From Lentilactobacillus hilgardii DSM 20176 = ATCC 8290 (lineage in GTDB: Bacteria; Bacillota; Bacilli; Lactobacillales; Lactobacillaceae): 64,000 bases of DNA. The notes under the pieces were generated by a model that ran no database searches, was not told the origin of the DNA, and was given only the letters and a program-made list of their open reading frames with translations. This document shows positions 40,547 through 49,613 of the stretch, piece by piece. The stretch lies in assembly GCF_000159315.1 (NCBI RefSeq), contig NZ_GG669994.1, forward strand, positions 404,407 through 468,406, written 5' to 3'. The translations under genes were made by a program, and so were the position numbers. Every line of letters starts with the position of its first letter. Positions within the stretch are counted from its first letter, which is position 1.

Positions 40547-41259
40547 GTACACACATTGGCGCGAAAGCCGGCGAAATTGCATCGACAATTTTGATGCCTG
40601 GAGACCCTCTTCGAGCAAAGTACATTGCCGAAACCTATTTGGAAAATCCGGTTTGCTATAGTCAAGTTCGAAATATGCTTGGGTACACGGGTACTTACAA
40701 GGGTAAGAAAATTTCCGTTCAAGGATCTGGAATGGGTATCCCATCACTGGCAATTTATACAACTGAACTGATTAAAGAATACGGTGTTAAGACAATTTAT
40801 CGAGTTGGTAGTTGTGGTGGAATGAGTCCGGATGTCAAAATTCGTGACGTTATTTTGGGAGAGGCAGGTACAACCGATTCATCGATTATTGCCAATACTT
40901 TTGGAGCCGGTATGTATTATTCGCCGATTGCTGACTTTGGGTTACTGGATTCTGCCTACCATACTGCTCAGGAAATGGGCATTAATACAAAAGTGGGGAA
41001 TATTTTTGCCGCAGATCGTTTTTATAATGATGAATTAGATTTACAAAAATTAATTGATTATGGTGTTTTGGCAACTGAAATGGAGACGGCCGGTCTGTAT
41101 TTGCTGGCTGCTAAGCACCATATTAAGGCACTGACGATTTTGACGGTTAGTGATCATCTCTTAACGGGTGAAGCGTTGTCAGCCAAAGAACGCGAAACGT
41201 CATTTGATGAAATGGCTAAATTATCACTTGAAACAGCCTACAGAAATATTAATGACTAA
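40543..41259 (+). CDS. deoD: Purine-nucleoside phosphorylase DeoD type
   Basis: DeoD splits purine (deoxy)nucleosides with phosphate. The 238-residue product has the hexameric-type motifs [43 protein letters not shown] and [13 protein letters not shown]. It starts with ATG 40543 overlapping the deoB stop, SD GGAGG. Confidence 0.95.
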   Translation: MSTHIGAKAGEIASTILMPGDPLRAKYIAETYLENPVCYSQVRNMLGYTGTYKGKKISVQGSGMGIPSLAIYTTELIKEYGVKTIYRVGSCGGMSPDVKIRDVILGEAGTTDSSIIANTFGAGMYYSPIADFGLLDSAYHTAQEMGINTKVGNIFAADRFYNDELDLQKLIDYGVLATEMETAGLYLLAAKHHIKALTILTVSDHLLTGEALSAKERETSFDEMAKLSLETAYRNIND

Positions 41260-41301
41260 CGGGGATTTATCGTTGCGACAGATTAACAGCGGGAGAGACG
41301 G

Positions 41302-42249
41302 ATGGCTGAAATTCATGATTTGGAAAAATTAAAACAGAGTTTGAAAGTTGCCGAAATGTATTATGAAGACGATTTAAGTCAAACTGAAATTTCTAAATCA
41401 GTGGGAATTTCAAGACCAACAATTTCGCGTTTACTTCAATATGCGAAAGACAACGGGCTTGTGAAGATTCAAATTGTTAATCCCTTAGTAGATGCCAAGA
41501 TACTTGAGAAACAACTCAAGCAAAAATACGGGGTTAATATTTATGTTGTTTCAAACAATTATGGGCATTCCCATTCTTTACAAGAGCGAGTTGGGAAATA
41601 TGCTGCTGATTTTTTGGCGAAAGTTGTTAGGCATGGTGATGTTATTGGATTAGGATGGGGCAAAACGATCCATGCGATTACCCAGCAGGTTGAAGAACAA
41701 GCGGTCTCTGATGTTCGGGTTGTTGAATTGAAGGGCAGTGTCAGTTATTCAGAGGAAAAAACATGGGCGTACGAAAGCGTCAATGAATTAGCAAGGGTCT
41801 ATCATACCTCTCCTGATTATTTACCATTACCAGTGATTTTTGATAATAAGATAACAAAGAAAATGGTTGAACGGGATCGCTACATCAAGCGCATCCTTGA
41901 TCTGGGTAGAAGCGCCGACATTGCGTTGTTTACTGTGGGGACAGTTAGATCCGATGCGTTGATTTTTCAACTTGGCTATTTTAATGATGAGGAGAAGAAA
42001 CAACTTCAACAAGAAGCCATAGGGGATGTGTTTTCACGGTTTATTGATCGAAACGGGGAAATCGTTAATCAACAAATTGATGATCGGACAATTGGCATCA
42101 AGCTTGACGAGTTAAGAAATAAAAAATACGCTATTCTGGTTGCTACTGGAAAACAGAAAACAGCAGGTGTACATGCGGTATTGAAGGCCGGATACGCAAA
42201 TCGAGTCGTTATTGATCAAGGATTGGCACAATTGCTGTTAGACATGTAG
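41302..42249 (+). CDS. deoR: SorC-family transcriptional regulator, DeoR-like
   Basis: The 315-residue regulator has an N-terminal helix-turn-helix (DLSQTEISKSVGISRPTISR, about residues 26-45) and a SorC/CggR sugar-phosphate-binding domain (VIGLGWGKTIHAITQ about 110-125; ALFTVGTV). B. subtilis DeoR, also of this family, responds to deoxyribose 5-phosphate and represses the deo genes. Its location inside deoC-deoB-deoD-pdp strongly supports that role. The palindrome at 38600-38616 is the likely site. Confidence 0.86.
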   Translation: MAEIHDLEKLKQSLKVAEMYYEDDLSQTEISKSVGISRPTISRLLQYAKDNGLVKIQIVNPLVDAKILEKQLKQKYGVNIYVVSNNYGHSHSLQERVGKYAADFLAKVVRHGDVIGLGWGKTIHAITQQVEEQAVSDVRVVELKGSVSYSEEKTWAYESVNELARVYHTSPDYLPLPVIFDNKITKKMVERDRYIKRILDLGRSADIALFTVGTVRSDALIFQLGYFNDEEKKQLQQEAIGDVFSRFIDRNGEIVNQQIDDRTIGIKLDELRNKKYAILVATGKQKTAGVHAVLKAGYANRVVIDQGLAQLLLDM

Positions 42250-42283
42250 ACACATTATTCACAATAGTAAAGGGGATTTATTT

Positions 42284-43600
42284 ATGCGGATGGTGGATAT
42301 CATTCATAAAAAACGTTCTGGGAACGTGTTATCGGATCAAGAAATTCAGTTTTTTGTTGATGGCGTTGTGTCAGGAGAAATTCCTGATTATCAAATTAGC
42401 GCACTTTTGATGGCAATCTATTTTCAAGGGATGACGGACAGTGAACAGGCAACGTTGACAATGAAAATGATGACTTCAGGTGATCATCTTGATCTGAGTT
42501 CAATTCCGGGCATTAAGGTTGATAAGCATTCAACCGGTGGTGTTGGTGATAAAGTCAGTATTCCATTAGCTGCCGTGATAGCTGCAATGGGCATTCCCAT
42601 CCCGATGATTTCCGGGCGGGGACTTGGCCACACCGGTGGGACGCTGGATAAGTTGGAAGCTATTCCCGGTTATCAAGTGGAGATGTCGGAAGCTAAGTTT
42701 ATTGAGCAAATTAAGCGGGATAAGTGTGCAATTATTGGCGCAACCGGTAATATTGCACCTGCTGATAAAAAGATTTATGCATTACGGGATGTCACTGATA
42801 CAGTCGATTCGATTCCTTTAATTGCGAGTTCAATTATGAGTAAGAAAATTGCTTCTGGAACCGACGCTTTAATTATTGATGTTAAAACCGGAGCTGGTGC
42901 ATTTATGAAGACACTTGATGACTCAAGAGCACTTGCCAAAGCACTTGTGAGTATCGGTAAGGGAGTCGGTATGCAGTGTATGGCACTAATTACTGATATG
43001 AATCAACCACTTGGAAGAGCAATTGGCAATGCCCTTGAAATTCAAGAGTCGATTGATGTTTTGAAAGGGAACGGACCGACTGACTTAGAAAAACTGATCA
43101 CAGCTATCGGCGGTTATATGGTTGTAATGGGTGGTAAGGCTAAAACGATCGGTGAAGGGCAAAAACTTGCTGAAACTGTTATCCATAATGGGCAAGGCCT
43201 TAAAAGCTTTAAGAGAATGATTCAGGATCAGGGCGGCGATTCAAACGTTGTTGATGAGCCGACTGATATTTTGCCACAAGCAGCCTATCAAATTGATCTG
43301 CCGGCAAAAAGGACCGGAATCATTTCAAAAATGGTTGCAGATGAAATCGGTGTTGCAAGCATGCTGCTTGGAGGAGGACGTCAGAAAGCCAATGACAAAC
43401 TCGATTATTCAGTCGGTATATATCTCAATAAGAAAATTGGTGATCCGATTTCCGAAGGTGAGTCGATCTTAACGATTCATAGTAACCGTAAAGATGTTGA
43501 AGACATTAAGAAAATACTTTATGATAATATTGAAATTTCAGCAACAGCTAAAAAACCAAAGTTGATTTATGAAACAGTGGGTTGGTCTGTAGAAGATTAA
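42284..43600 (+). CDS. pdp: Pyrimidine-nucleoside phosphorylase
   Basis: Pdp splits uridine, deoxyuridine and thymidine. The 438-residue product has MRMVDIIHKKRSGN, the phosphate site KVDKHSTGGVGDKVS, SGRGLGHTGGTLDKLE, and a C-terminal PYNP domain. ATG 42284 follows AAAGGGG by 8 bases. It ends the deo operon and is followed by a terminator. Confidence 0.94.
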   Translation: MRMVDIIHKKRSGNVLSDQEIQFFVDGVVSGEIPDYQISALLMAIYFQGMTDSEQATLTMKMMTSGDHLDLSSIPGIKVDKHSTGGVGDKVSIPLAAVIAAMGIPIPMISGRGLGHTGGTLDKLEAIPGYQVEMSEAKFIEQIKRDKCAIIGATGNIAPADKKIYALRDVTDTVDSIPLIASSIMSKKIASGTDALIIDVKTGAGAFMKTLDDSRALAKALVSIGKGVGMQCMALITDMNQPLGRAIGNALEIQESIDVLKGNGPTDLEKLITAIGGYMVVMGGKAKTIGEGQKLAETVIHNGQGLKSFKRMIQDQGGDSNVVDEPTDILPQAAYQIDLPAKRTGIISKMVADEIGVASMLLGGGRQKANDKLDYSVGIYLNKKIGDPISEGESILTIHSNRKDVEDIKKILYDNIEISATAKKPKLIYETVGWSVED

Positions 43601-43654
43601 TGGGTGATTTTAAAAGCTGATCACGTGGTAGATAAATTTTAAATTTGGTATAAC

Positions 43655-43691
43655 AAGTTTGAGGCACATATAAAATGTCTCAAGCTTTTTT
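43655..43691 (+). terminator. Intrinsic terminator after pdp
   Basis: AAGTTTGAG (43655-43663) pairs with CTCAAGCTT (43679-43687), one G-T pair, extended by ACAT/ATGT, and six T follow. Confidence 0.85.
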
Positions 43692-43766
43692 GGCGATAAA
43701 ATGATTTTTTCTCATTAAATTTTTATATTTCGTTTTTCATTCCCACAATTCCTTTATTTTCGGGAT

Positions 43767-43796
43767 TTGTTTAGGTAAAATAGTATTATCTATAAT
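43767..43796 (+). promoter_or_regulatory. Upstream promoter of the fab operon
   Basis: TTGTTT (43767-43772), 18-base spacer, TATAAT (43791-43796). Transcription would start inside the large FabT palindrome. A second candidate, TTGATT (43815-43820) with 17 bases to TATAGT (43838-43843), lies within the palindrome itself. Confidence 0.65.
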
Positions 43797-43799
43797 GCC

Positions 43800-43840
43800 A
43801 TATACTAAAATAGTTTGATTCTCAAACTATTTTAGTATAT
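43800..43840 (+). promoter_or_regulatory. FabT operator 1 inside a 41-bp perfect palindrome
   Basis: Two perfect 19-base arms (43800-43818 and 43822-43840) surround TTC. The centre TAGTTTGATTCTCAAACTA (43811-43829) fits the known FabT box TTTGAtTaTCAAA with a C replacing A. FabT with acyl-ACP binds such sites to repress fatty acid synthesis. The arms are far longer than the box needs. Confidence 0.85.
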
Positions 43841-43869
43841 AGTGTGTTTTGTCCTAAAAAACGGATACC

Positions 43870-43896
43870 TGTGGAGTAACTGTCCACATTTTTTTA
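43870..43896 (+). terminator. Terminator-like hairpin between the two FabT sites
   Basis: TGTGGA (43870-43875) pairs with TCCACA (43883-43888), 7-nt loop, and seven T follow, 73 bases before the fabZ start. It suggests early termination within the fab leader. Confidence 0.7.
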
Positions 43897-43901
43897 TAAC
43901 T

Positions 43902-43924
43902 AATAGTTTGATTCTCAAACTATT
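43902..43924 (+). promoter_or_regulatory. FabT operator 2
   Basis: AATAGTTTGA (43902-43911), TTC, TCAAACTATT (43915-43924): perfect palindrome identical over 23 bases to the centre of operator 1. It lies downstream of the promoters and of the terminator-like hairpin, 44 bases before fabZ. Confidence 0.85.
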
Positions 43925-43968
43925 TAGGAAGTTACGCCACCAGTTTAACAACTGAAAGGAAGAAACCA

Positions 43969-44415
43969 ATGAGTGTACTAGATGCATCTGAAATAATGGA
44001 TTTAATTCCGAACCGTTACCCCATTTTATTTATGGATAAGGTGGATGAATTAAACCCCGGCGAATCAATTGTTTGTACAAAGAATGTCACCATTAACGAA
44101 GAGTTTTTCCAAGGACATTTCCCTGGTAACCCTGTAATGCCCGGCGTTTTGATTATTGAATCACTTGCCCAGGCAGCTTCAATTTTAATTTTGAAGACTG
44201 AAAAATATCAAGGAAAAACAGCTTATCTTGGTTCGATTGATAATGCGAAGTTCAGAAAAGTGGTACGTCCCGGTGATGTTTTGAAACTTCATGTTGAGAT
44301 GGAAAAACAACGTGATAATATGGGAAAAGTTAAGTGTGAAGCTAAGGTTGACGAAAAAGTAGCCTGCTCCGCAACTTTAACGTTTATTGTTCCTGATCCC
44401 AAAAAGAAAATTTAA
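43969..44415 (+). CDS. fabZ1: 3-hydroxyacyl-ACP dehydratase FabZ, first copy
   Basis: FabZ removes water from 3-hydroxyacyl-ACP in each elongation round. The 148-residue hot-dog protein has the catalytic motif GHFPGNPVMPGVLIIESLAQ with His50 and Glu64. It is the first gene of the operon, before fabT, the place that fabM (isomerase) takes in streptococci; with no fabA or fabM in this operon, this copy may also supply unsaturated chains, as FabN does in enterococci. That is inference. SD AAAGGAAG. Confidence 0.92.
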   Translation: MSVLDASEIMDLIPNRYPILFMDKVDELNPGESIVCTKNVTINEEFFQGHFPGNPVMPGVLIIESLAQAASILILKTEKYQGKTAYLGSIDNAKFRKVVRPGDVLKLHVEMEKQRDNMGKVKCEAKVDEKVACSATLTFIVPDPKKKI

Positions 44416-44444
44416 TTTGTACCAGAAACTAGGAGAATTAGCCA

Positions 44445-44915
44445 ATGAATTCCACAGAAAGTGATGAAATTAAAGCGGATTACAACTTTATTAGTGACGC
44501 CCTGGTGGACATTTATGATCAGATTATGCGAATTGAAGAGAGCGAAATTAGAAAGAGTCGTTTTAAGGACATCACCGCAAAGGAACTTCATTTGGTTCAC
44601 ACGATTGGATTGCATGACCATAAAACAACTTCCGAAGTTGCCCGGATATTGAGGTTGAGCAAGGGCACTTTGACTGCCAATTTGAACAATCTTGAGCGTA
44701 AAGGTTATATTACCCGAATTACGAATCAACAGGATCGGCGAATTATTAATTTAGCGTTAACCAGTAAGGGTCGATTGTTGTATCGGGCACATTATGCATT
44801 TCATCGAAAATTGGTCGAACAATGTTTGAAGGGGTTTGATGGTCCTGCAATTAAAAAAATGAAACAGGCGTTAATTAACGTCGAAGACTTTATTGGTGAG
44901 GTTTCAGCAAAATGA
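44445..44915 (+). CDS. fabT: FabT, MarR-family repressor of fatty acid synthesis
   Basis: The 156-residue MarR protein has a winged helix: ELHLVHTIGLHDHKTTSEVARIL, then LSKGTLTANLNNLERKGYITR and the wing NQQDRRIINLALTSKGR. FabT binds acyl-ACP and represses its own operon. Two matching boxes lie at 43811 and 43902. It overlaps fabH by 4 bases. Confidence 0.92.
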   Translation: MNSTESDEIKADYNFISDALVDIYDQIMRIEESEIRKSRFKDITAKELHLVHTIGLHDHKTTSEVARILRLSKGTLTANLNNLERKGYITRITNQQDRRIINLALTSKGRLLYRAHYAFHRKLVEQCLKGFDGPAIKKMKQALINVEDFIGEVSAK

Positions 44916-45895
44916 AATTTGAAAATTTCAAAATCTTAGCAACTGCAAGCCAAGTTCCGACAAGGGTTGTGGATAATGATGAATTATCTACAATGATGGA
45001 TACTTCTGATGACTGGATTGTTCAACGAACCGGCATTAGGCGTCGCCACATTGCAGTTGACGAAACAACAAGTTCGTTATGTACGTCGGTTGCAAAACAG
45101 CTTCTTGAAAAGACTGGTTTGAAGCCATCTGAAATTGATCTCATTATTGTTGCAACAATGTCACCGGATTATCTAACGCCGTCTGTCAGCGCGATGGTTC
45201 AAGGAAACCTGGGTGCCGATCATGCTGTTGCCATGGACATTGATGCGGCCTGTTCGGGATTCGTATACGGACTGAACATGGTAAAGCAGCTTTTGATAGC
45301 CGAGACACCTAAAAACGCCATCTTAATTGGTGGTGAGATGCTTAGCAAATTAATTGATTGGCAGGATCGTTCAACAGCTGTTTTGTTTGGCGATGGGGCA
45401 GGCGGTGTTTTACTTAAAAATACGCCTAAAGCAGAGGGCGCATTTATTTCAGAGAACCTTAAGACACTTGGAAAGCTTGGTCGTTATTTAACAGCTGGCA
45501 AAACGGGTGCACCAACGCCATTTATGGAGAAAAAAGATGAATTCTCCCCATTTTTTCAAATGAATGGGCGGCGTGTTTATCGTTTTGCGGTTAATAATGT
45601 TCCTGAATCAATTAACCAAGCGTTAGCCGAGGCATCCCTGACGACCGATGATATTGATCATTTTGTTTTGCATCAGGCTAATAGCCGGATTGTTGAAAAA
45701 ATTGCAGAAACCTTGGGTGTTTCTATGGACAAGTTTCCAATCAATATTGATGAGTATGGGAATACTGCGGCGGCCAGTGAGCCAATCTTATTGGACCAAC
45801 TGGTCACTAACGGCACCATTAAAAGGGGGGATGTCGTTTTGCTGTCAGGTTTTGGCGGCGGATTAACAGTGGGTACAATGATTTTAAAGTATTAA
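44912..45895 (+). CDS. fabH: 3-oxoacyl-ACP synthase III
   Basis: FabH starts chains by joining acetyl-CoA and malonyl-ACP. The 327-residue thiolase-fold enzyme has active Cys in AMDIDAACSGFVYGL, His in FVLHQANSRIVEKI and Asn in YGNTAAASEPI. It starts within the fabT stop. Normal length. Confidence 0.95.
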   Translation: MKFENFKILATASQVPTRVVDNDELSTMMDTSDDWIVQRTGIRRRHIAVDETTSSLCTSVAKQLLEKTGLKPSEIDLIIVATMSPDYLTPSVSAMVQGNLGADHAVAMDIDAACSGFVYGLNMVKQLLIAETPKNAILIGGEMLSKLIDWQDRSTAVLFGDGAGGVLLKNTPKAEGAFISENLKTLGKLGRYLTAGKTGAPTPFMEKKDEFSPFFQMNGRRVYRFAVNNVPESINQALAEASLTTDDIDHFVLHQANSRIVEKIAETLGVSMDKFPINIDEYGNTAAASEPILLDQLVTNGTIKRGDVVLLSGFGGGLTVGTMILKY

Positions 45896-45969
45896 GTCAC
45901 GTATATGATCAAAAATTGAAACAGTCGATTAAGCAATAAAAAAATAAAACTATTCGGAGGAATTTTAAA

Positions 45970-46209
45970 ATGACAAAAGAAGAAGTATTCAACCAAGTTA
46001 AGGACATTATCGTAGACCAATTGGATGTTGACGCTGATAAAATTAAGGAAAACACTAACTTCAAAAATGACCTTGATTTAGATAGTTTGGACATCTTCGA
46101 AGTTGTTGATAAAATCGAAGACACATATGACATTGAAATTGAAACAGATGATGGTATGGAAACTGTTGACGATTTGGTAAATTACGTACTTAAGCAAAAA
46201 GCTGAATAG
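45970..46209 (+). CDS. acpP: Acyl carrier protein
   Basis: The 79-residue acidic protein carries the growing acyl chain on a phosphopantetheine bound to Ser in LDLDSLDIFEVVDKIED. It lies between fabH and fabD, 74 bases after fabH, with SD CGGAGG. Any further acpP copies would be outside the window. Confidence 0.95.
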   Translation: MTKEEVFNQVKDIIVDQLDVDADKIKENTNFKNDLDLDSLDIFEVVDKIEDTYDIEIETDDGMETVDDLVNYVLKQKAE

Positions 46210-46221
46210 TGGGTTGATATT

Positions 46222-47139
46222 TTGAAACTAGGTTATTTATTTAGCGGACAAGGAAAACAATTTGATGGTATGGGACAAGACCTATATCAACAAGAGGATA
46301 TTTATCGACAAACAATTGATGAGGCATCCGATGTTTTAGGGCTCAACTTAAGTGATCCCTCTGTCATGTCCGATCCACAAAACACGCAAGTGGCCATTGT
46401 TGCGATGAGTACCGGTATTTATCGAATCCTTGAAAATGAGATTGGCTCACCAATCGGAGCTGCAGGCTTAAGTTTGGGAGAATACAGTGCCCTAATCGCG
46501 GCTCGAGGGATTCAATTCGAGGATGCATTGCCGCTTGTCCGTGACCGTAGTCAGTATATGGATCAGGCCGGTAAAAATCATCCTGGTAAAATGGCTGCCG
46601 TTTTAAAAGCAAATCCTGATATTGTTGGGGAAGCTTGTCGAGTAGGATCACAGGCAGGTGATATCTATCCCGCAAATTTTAACACCACATCACAAATTGT
46701 GATTGGTGGTTCTAAAGATGGATTGGCCGCTGCAACGGATTATTTGCATGAACACGGCATTAAGCGAGTTGTGCCGTTAAAAATGAGTGTTGCCTCACAT
46801 ACACCATTTATGCAGGAAGCTAGTGATTTGCTGGCAACTCGAATTAAAGATGTTTATTTTCATGATTTCAAATTCCCGGTTATCAGCAATACGACTAAAA
46901 AACCGTTTGAAGTGGCATCAACGAAACAAACACTGGTTGATCAGTTGGTTAATCCAACTCATTTTGTGGATTGTCTGCAGATTCTTCATGGAATGGACAC
47001 CCAGGCGATGATTGAAATTGGTCCGGGGGACACACTAATGAAGTTTGCAGCTAAAACGATTGCAAATGTGAAGGTATATCACGTGGACAGTCTCGAAACA
47101 TTGAATGATGTCAGATCAAACATGAAGTTGGTGAAATAA
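46222..47139 (+). CDS. fabD: Malonyl CoA-ACP transacylase
   Basis: FabD loads malonyl from CoA to ACP. The 305-residue product has YLFSGQGKQFDGMG, the nucleophile Ser in AAGLSLGEYSALIAA, and the later KMSVASHTPFM with the catalytic His. Start is TTG 46222 with a weak SD (GTGGG), 12 bases after acpP. It overlaps fabG by one base. Confidence 0.95.
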   Translation: MKLGYLFSGQGKQFDGMGQDLYQQEDIYRQTIDEASDVLGLNLSDPSVMSDPQNTQVAIVAMSTGIYRILENEIGSPIGAAGLSLGEYSALIAARGIQFEDALPLVRDRSQYMDQAGKNHPGKMAAVLKANPDIVGEACRVGSQAGDIYPANFNTTSQIVIGGSKDGLAAATDYLHEHGIKRVVPLKMSVASHTPFMQEASDLLATRIKDVYFHDFKFPVISNTTKKPFEVASTKQTLVDQLVNPTHFVDCLQILHGMDTQAMIEIGPGDTLMKFAAKTIANVKVYHVDSLETLNDVRSNMKLVK

Positions 47140-47870
47140 TGAGTGAAGCAAAACAAGTTGCATTGGTAACAGGTGCCGGTAAAGGAATCGGGTTGGCAAT
47201 TGCAAAACGATTGTTGGATGAGAATTTCTTTGTTGTATTGAATACGCATCATGACCTGTCAGACGATGCAAAGGCAGTACTTGAGGGAAAAAGCGGTCAA
47301 TATGATCATCTGATTGGTGATGTTTCAAATGAGGAAGATGCCAAATCAATGATTGAGGCCATTACTGAGAAGCATGGTCGACTTGACGTTTTGGTTAATA
47401 ATGCCGGTATAACCAAGGATAAGTTATTGAGTCGTCTGAGTCTCGAAGATTTTAAAGCAGTGATTGATACGAATTTGGTTGGGGCATTTAACATGACCAA
47501 ATTTGCGATGAAAGTCATGCAAAAGGCTCGTACAGGTGCCATTGTCAATATTTCAAGTATCTCAGGGTTACACGGGAACCTTGGACAGGCCAATTATTCG
47601 GCAAGTAAGGCAGGTTTGGTTGGTTTGACAAAAACTGCTGCGCGAGAAGGCGCACTTCGTAACATTCGATGTAATGCAGTTGCACCAGGCATGATTCGAA
47701 CAGATATGACAGAAAAAATGAGTGAACGTCGTCAAAAAGAATTTGCAGATCAAATTCCTTTGAAACGATTTGGCGAAGCTAAGGAAATTGCTGATACAGT
47801 TGCATTTTTGATTGCTAATCAATACATCACCGGTCAAGTTGTCACGGTTGATGGTGGACTCACAATTTAA
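47139..47870 (+). CDS. fabG: 3-oxoacyl-ACP reductase
   Basis: FabG reduces 3-oxoacyl-ACP with NADPH. The 243-residue short-chain dehydrogenase has the cofactor motif VTGAGKGIGLAIAKRL, NNAGIT, catalytic Ser in IVNISSISG and YSASKAG with Tyr and Lys. Starts at the last base of the fabD stop. Confidence 0.95.
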   Translation: MSEAKQVALVTGAGKGIGLAIAKRLLDENFFVVLNTHHDLSDDAKAVLEGKSGQYDHLIGDVSNEEDAKSMIEAITEKHGRLDVLVNNAGITKDKLLSRLSLEDFKAVIDTNLVGAFNMTKFAMKVMQKARTGAIVNISSISGLHGNLGQANYSASKAGLVGLTKTAAREGALRNIRCNAVAPGMIRTDMTEKMSERRQKEFADQIPLKRFGEAKEIADTVAFLIANQYITGQVVTVDGGLTI

Positions 47871-47889
47871 GCATTGAAGGAGTAATTTT

Positions 47890-49119
47890 ATGAACAGAGT
47901 AGTTATTACTGGAATGGGAGCCGTTACGCCCATTGGAAACGATGTTGAAAGTTTCCTTCAGAATTTGTTTCATTCAAAAGTCGGCATTAATAAAATTACT
48001 AAATTTGATTCCGAACCGACCGGCATTTCTGTTGCCGGGGAGGTCAAGGATTTTGAACCATTGAAAAGACTTGATAAGAAGGCAGTTAAGAGAAACGATC
48101 TCTTTGTGAACTACGCCTTATATAGTGCTCATGAAGCAATGGAAATGGCTGGTCTTACGGAAGATAACATTAAGCCGGAAGAGTTGGGTGTTATTTACGG
48201 ATCCGGTATCGGTGGCTTAACAACTATTGAACAACAGGTCATTAAGATGCATGATAAGGGGCCCAAACGGGTTTCACCACTTTTTGTGCCTAATTCAATT
48301 GTTAATATGGCTGCCGGCGACATTTCAATTACCTTTAACGCTCGTAATACAAGTCAAGCGATTGTTACTGCCTGTTCAACAGGGACTAATGCGATTGGAA
48401 ATGCCTTTGAATATATTAAAGAAGGCAAGGCCGAGGCAATGATCGCCGGTGGTTCAGAAGCCTCTGTCAATGAAATCGGTATTTCAGGTTTTGCTGCAAT
48501 TACGGCGCTTTCAAAGACTGAAGATCCAATGAAGGCTTCGATTCCATTTGATAAAGACAGGAATGGCTTTGTCATGGGCGAAGGGGCCGGCACGCTAATT
48601 CTGGAAAGTTACGATCATGCCAAAAATCGTGGTGCCAATATCTTGGCAGAGATTGTCGGGTATGGCACTACCAGCGATGCCTATCACATGACTGCACCGG
48701 ATCCTGATGGTAATGGCGCTAAACGTGCAATGCAAATGGCAATTGACGAAGCAGGCATTGATGCAACCCAAATTGATTATATCAACGCCCATGGAACCAG
48801 TACGCATGCAAATGATAGTGCAGAGTCCAAGGCAATCAATGAAGTTTTTGCAAAAAACGACCATGTTAAGGTAAGCAGCACAAAGGGAATGACCGGACAT
48901 GCATTGGGAGCTGCGGGTGCTATCGAAGCCGTTGCTGCAATTGGTGCAATTCGTCACAACCAGATGCCCGTTAATGTCGGCGTTGTTAACCAGGATGAGG
49001 AATGTACCGTCGATTTGGTTAATGAAAGCAATAAAAAGGCCCCTGTTAATTACGCAATCAGTAACTCGTTTGGCTTTGGAGGACACAATGCCGTTATTGC
49101 ATTCAAGGGATGTGAGTAA
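47890..49119 (+). CDS. fabF: 3-oxoacyl-ACP synthase II
   Basis: FabF elongates acyl chains with malonyl-ACP. The 409-residue product has the Cys-His-His triad: ATVTACSTGTNAIG-type IVTACSTGTNAIG, NAHGTSTHANDSAE, and KGMTGHALGAAGAIE. GFGGHN near the end is typical. SD AAGGAG. No fabB is in the operon. Confidence 0.95.
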   Translation: MNRVVITGMGAVTPIGNDVESFLQNLFHSKVGINKITKFDSEPTGISVAGEVKDFEPLKRLDKKAVKRNDLFVNYALYSAHEAMEMAGLTEDNIKPEELGVIYGSGIGGLTTIEQQVIKMHDKGPKRVSPLFVPNSIVNMAAGDISITFNARNTSQAIVTACSTGTNAIGNAFEYIKEGKAEAMIAGGSEASVNEIGISGFAAITALSKTEDPMKASIPFDKDRNGFVMGEGAGTLILESYDHAKNRGANILAEIVGYGTTSDAYHMTAPDPDGNGAKRAMQMAIDEAGIDATQIDYINAHGTSTHANDSAESKAINEVFAKNDHVKVSSTKGMTGHALGAAGAIEAVAAIGAIRHNQMPVNVGVVNQDEECTVDLVNESNKKAPVNYAISNSFGFGGHNAVIAFKGCE

Positions 49120-49122
49120 CTT

Positions 49123-49608
49123 ATGGATGAGAAAGAAATTGAACGATTATTAGACAAATTCGATAAGTCGTCTTTAAAAAATTTCGAGTTAACACAGGAT
49201 GATTTTAAGCTAGCGTTGAGTAAACGCGAAGGCGATGAACAAGCCGTAAACGACTCTCAGGCAACTGGGCTTGTCGGAAGTGATAGTACACACCATAAAC
49301 AAAATTCACAGAGCCAATCAGCAGCTTCCGACGATTTAAAATCGGAAGGGACTGATTCGCCGGACAATGTTGAAGAAATTACGGCACCTTTGGTTGGCGT
49401 GATTTATTTTGCACCTAATCCGGATAAGCCCGCTTTCAAGAAGCAGGGAGACAAGGTTAAAAAGGGAGACGTCGTTTGCGTCATTGAGGCCATGAAAATG
49501 ATCAATGAAGTTAAAAGTGATGTTTCGGGCACAATTTCAAATGTTTTGGTCAAAGATGGCAGCATGGTTGAATATGGCCAACCGATTTTTCAGGTAACGA
49601 AGGGGTAG
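49123..49608 (+). CDS. accB: Biotin carboxyl carrier protein of acetyl-CoA carboxylase
   Basis: The 161-residue product has an N-terminal segment, a flexible polar linker (about 40-75, SDSTHHKQNSQSQSAASDD) and a biotinyl domain with EAMKMINEVKSDVSG, where the Lys carries biotin. BirA at 54135 would attach it. Start ATG 49123, 3 bases after fabF. Confidence 0.95.
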   Translation: MDEKEIERLLDKFDKSSLKNFELTQDDFKLALSKREGDEQAVNDSQATGLVGSDSTHHKQNSQSQSAASDDLKSEGTDSPDNVEEITAPLVGVIYFAPNPDKPAFKKQGDKVKKGDVVCVIEAMKMINEVKSDVSGTISNVLVKDGSMVEYGQPIFQVTKG

Positions 49609-49613
49609 TTTGA

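Noticed and set aside
48595..49086. Open frame of about 160 codons antisense to fabF
   Set aside because: Lies wholly opposite a well-conserved gene, has no SD and no recognisable domain; antisense frames are common over biased codons.
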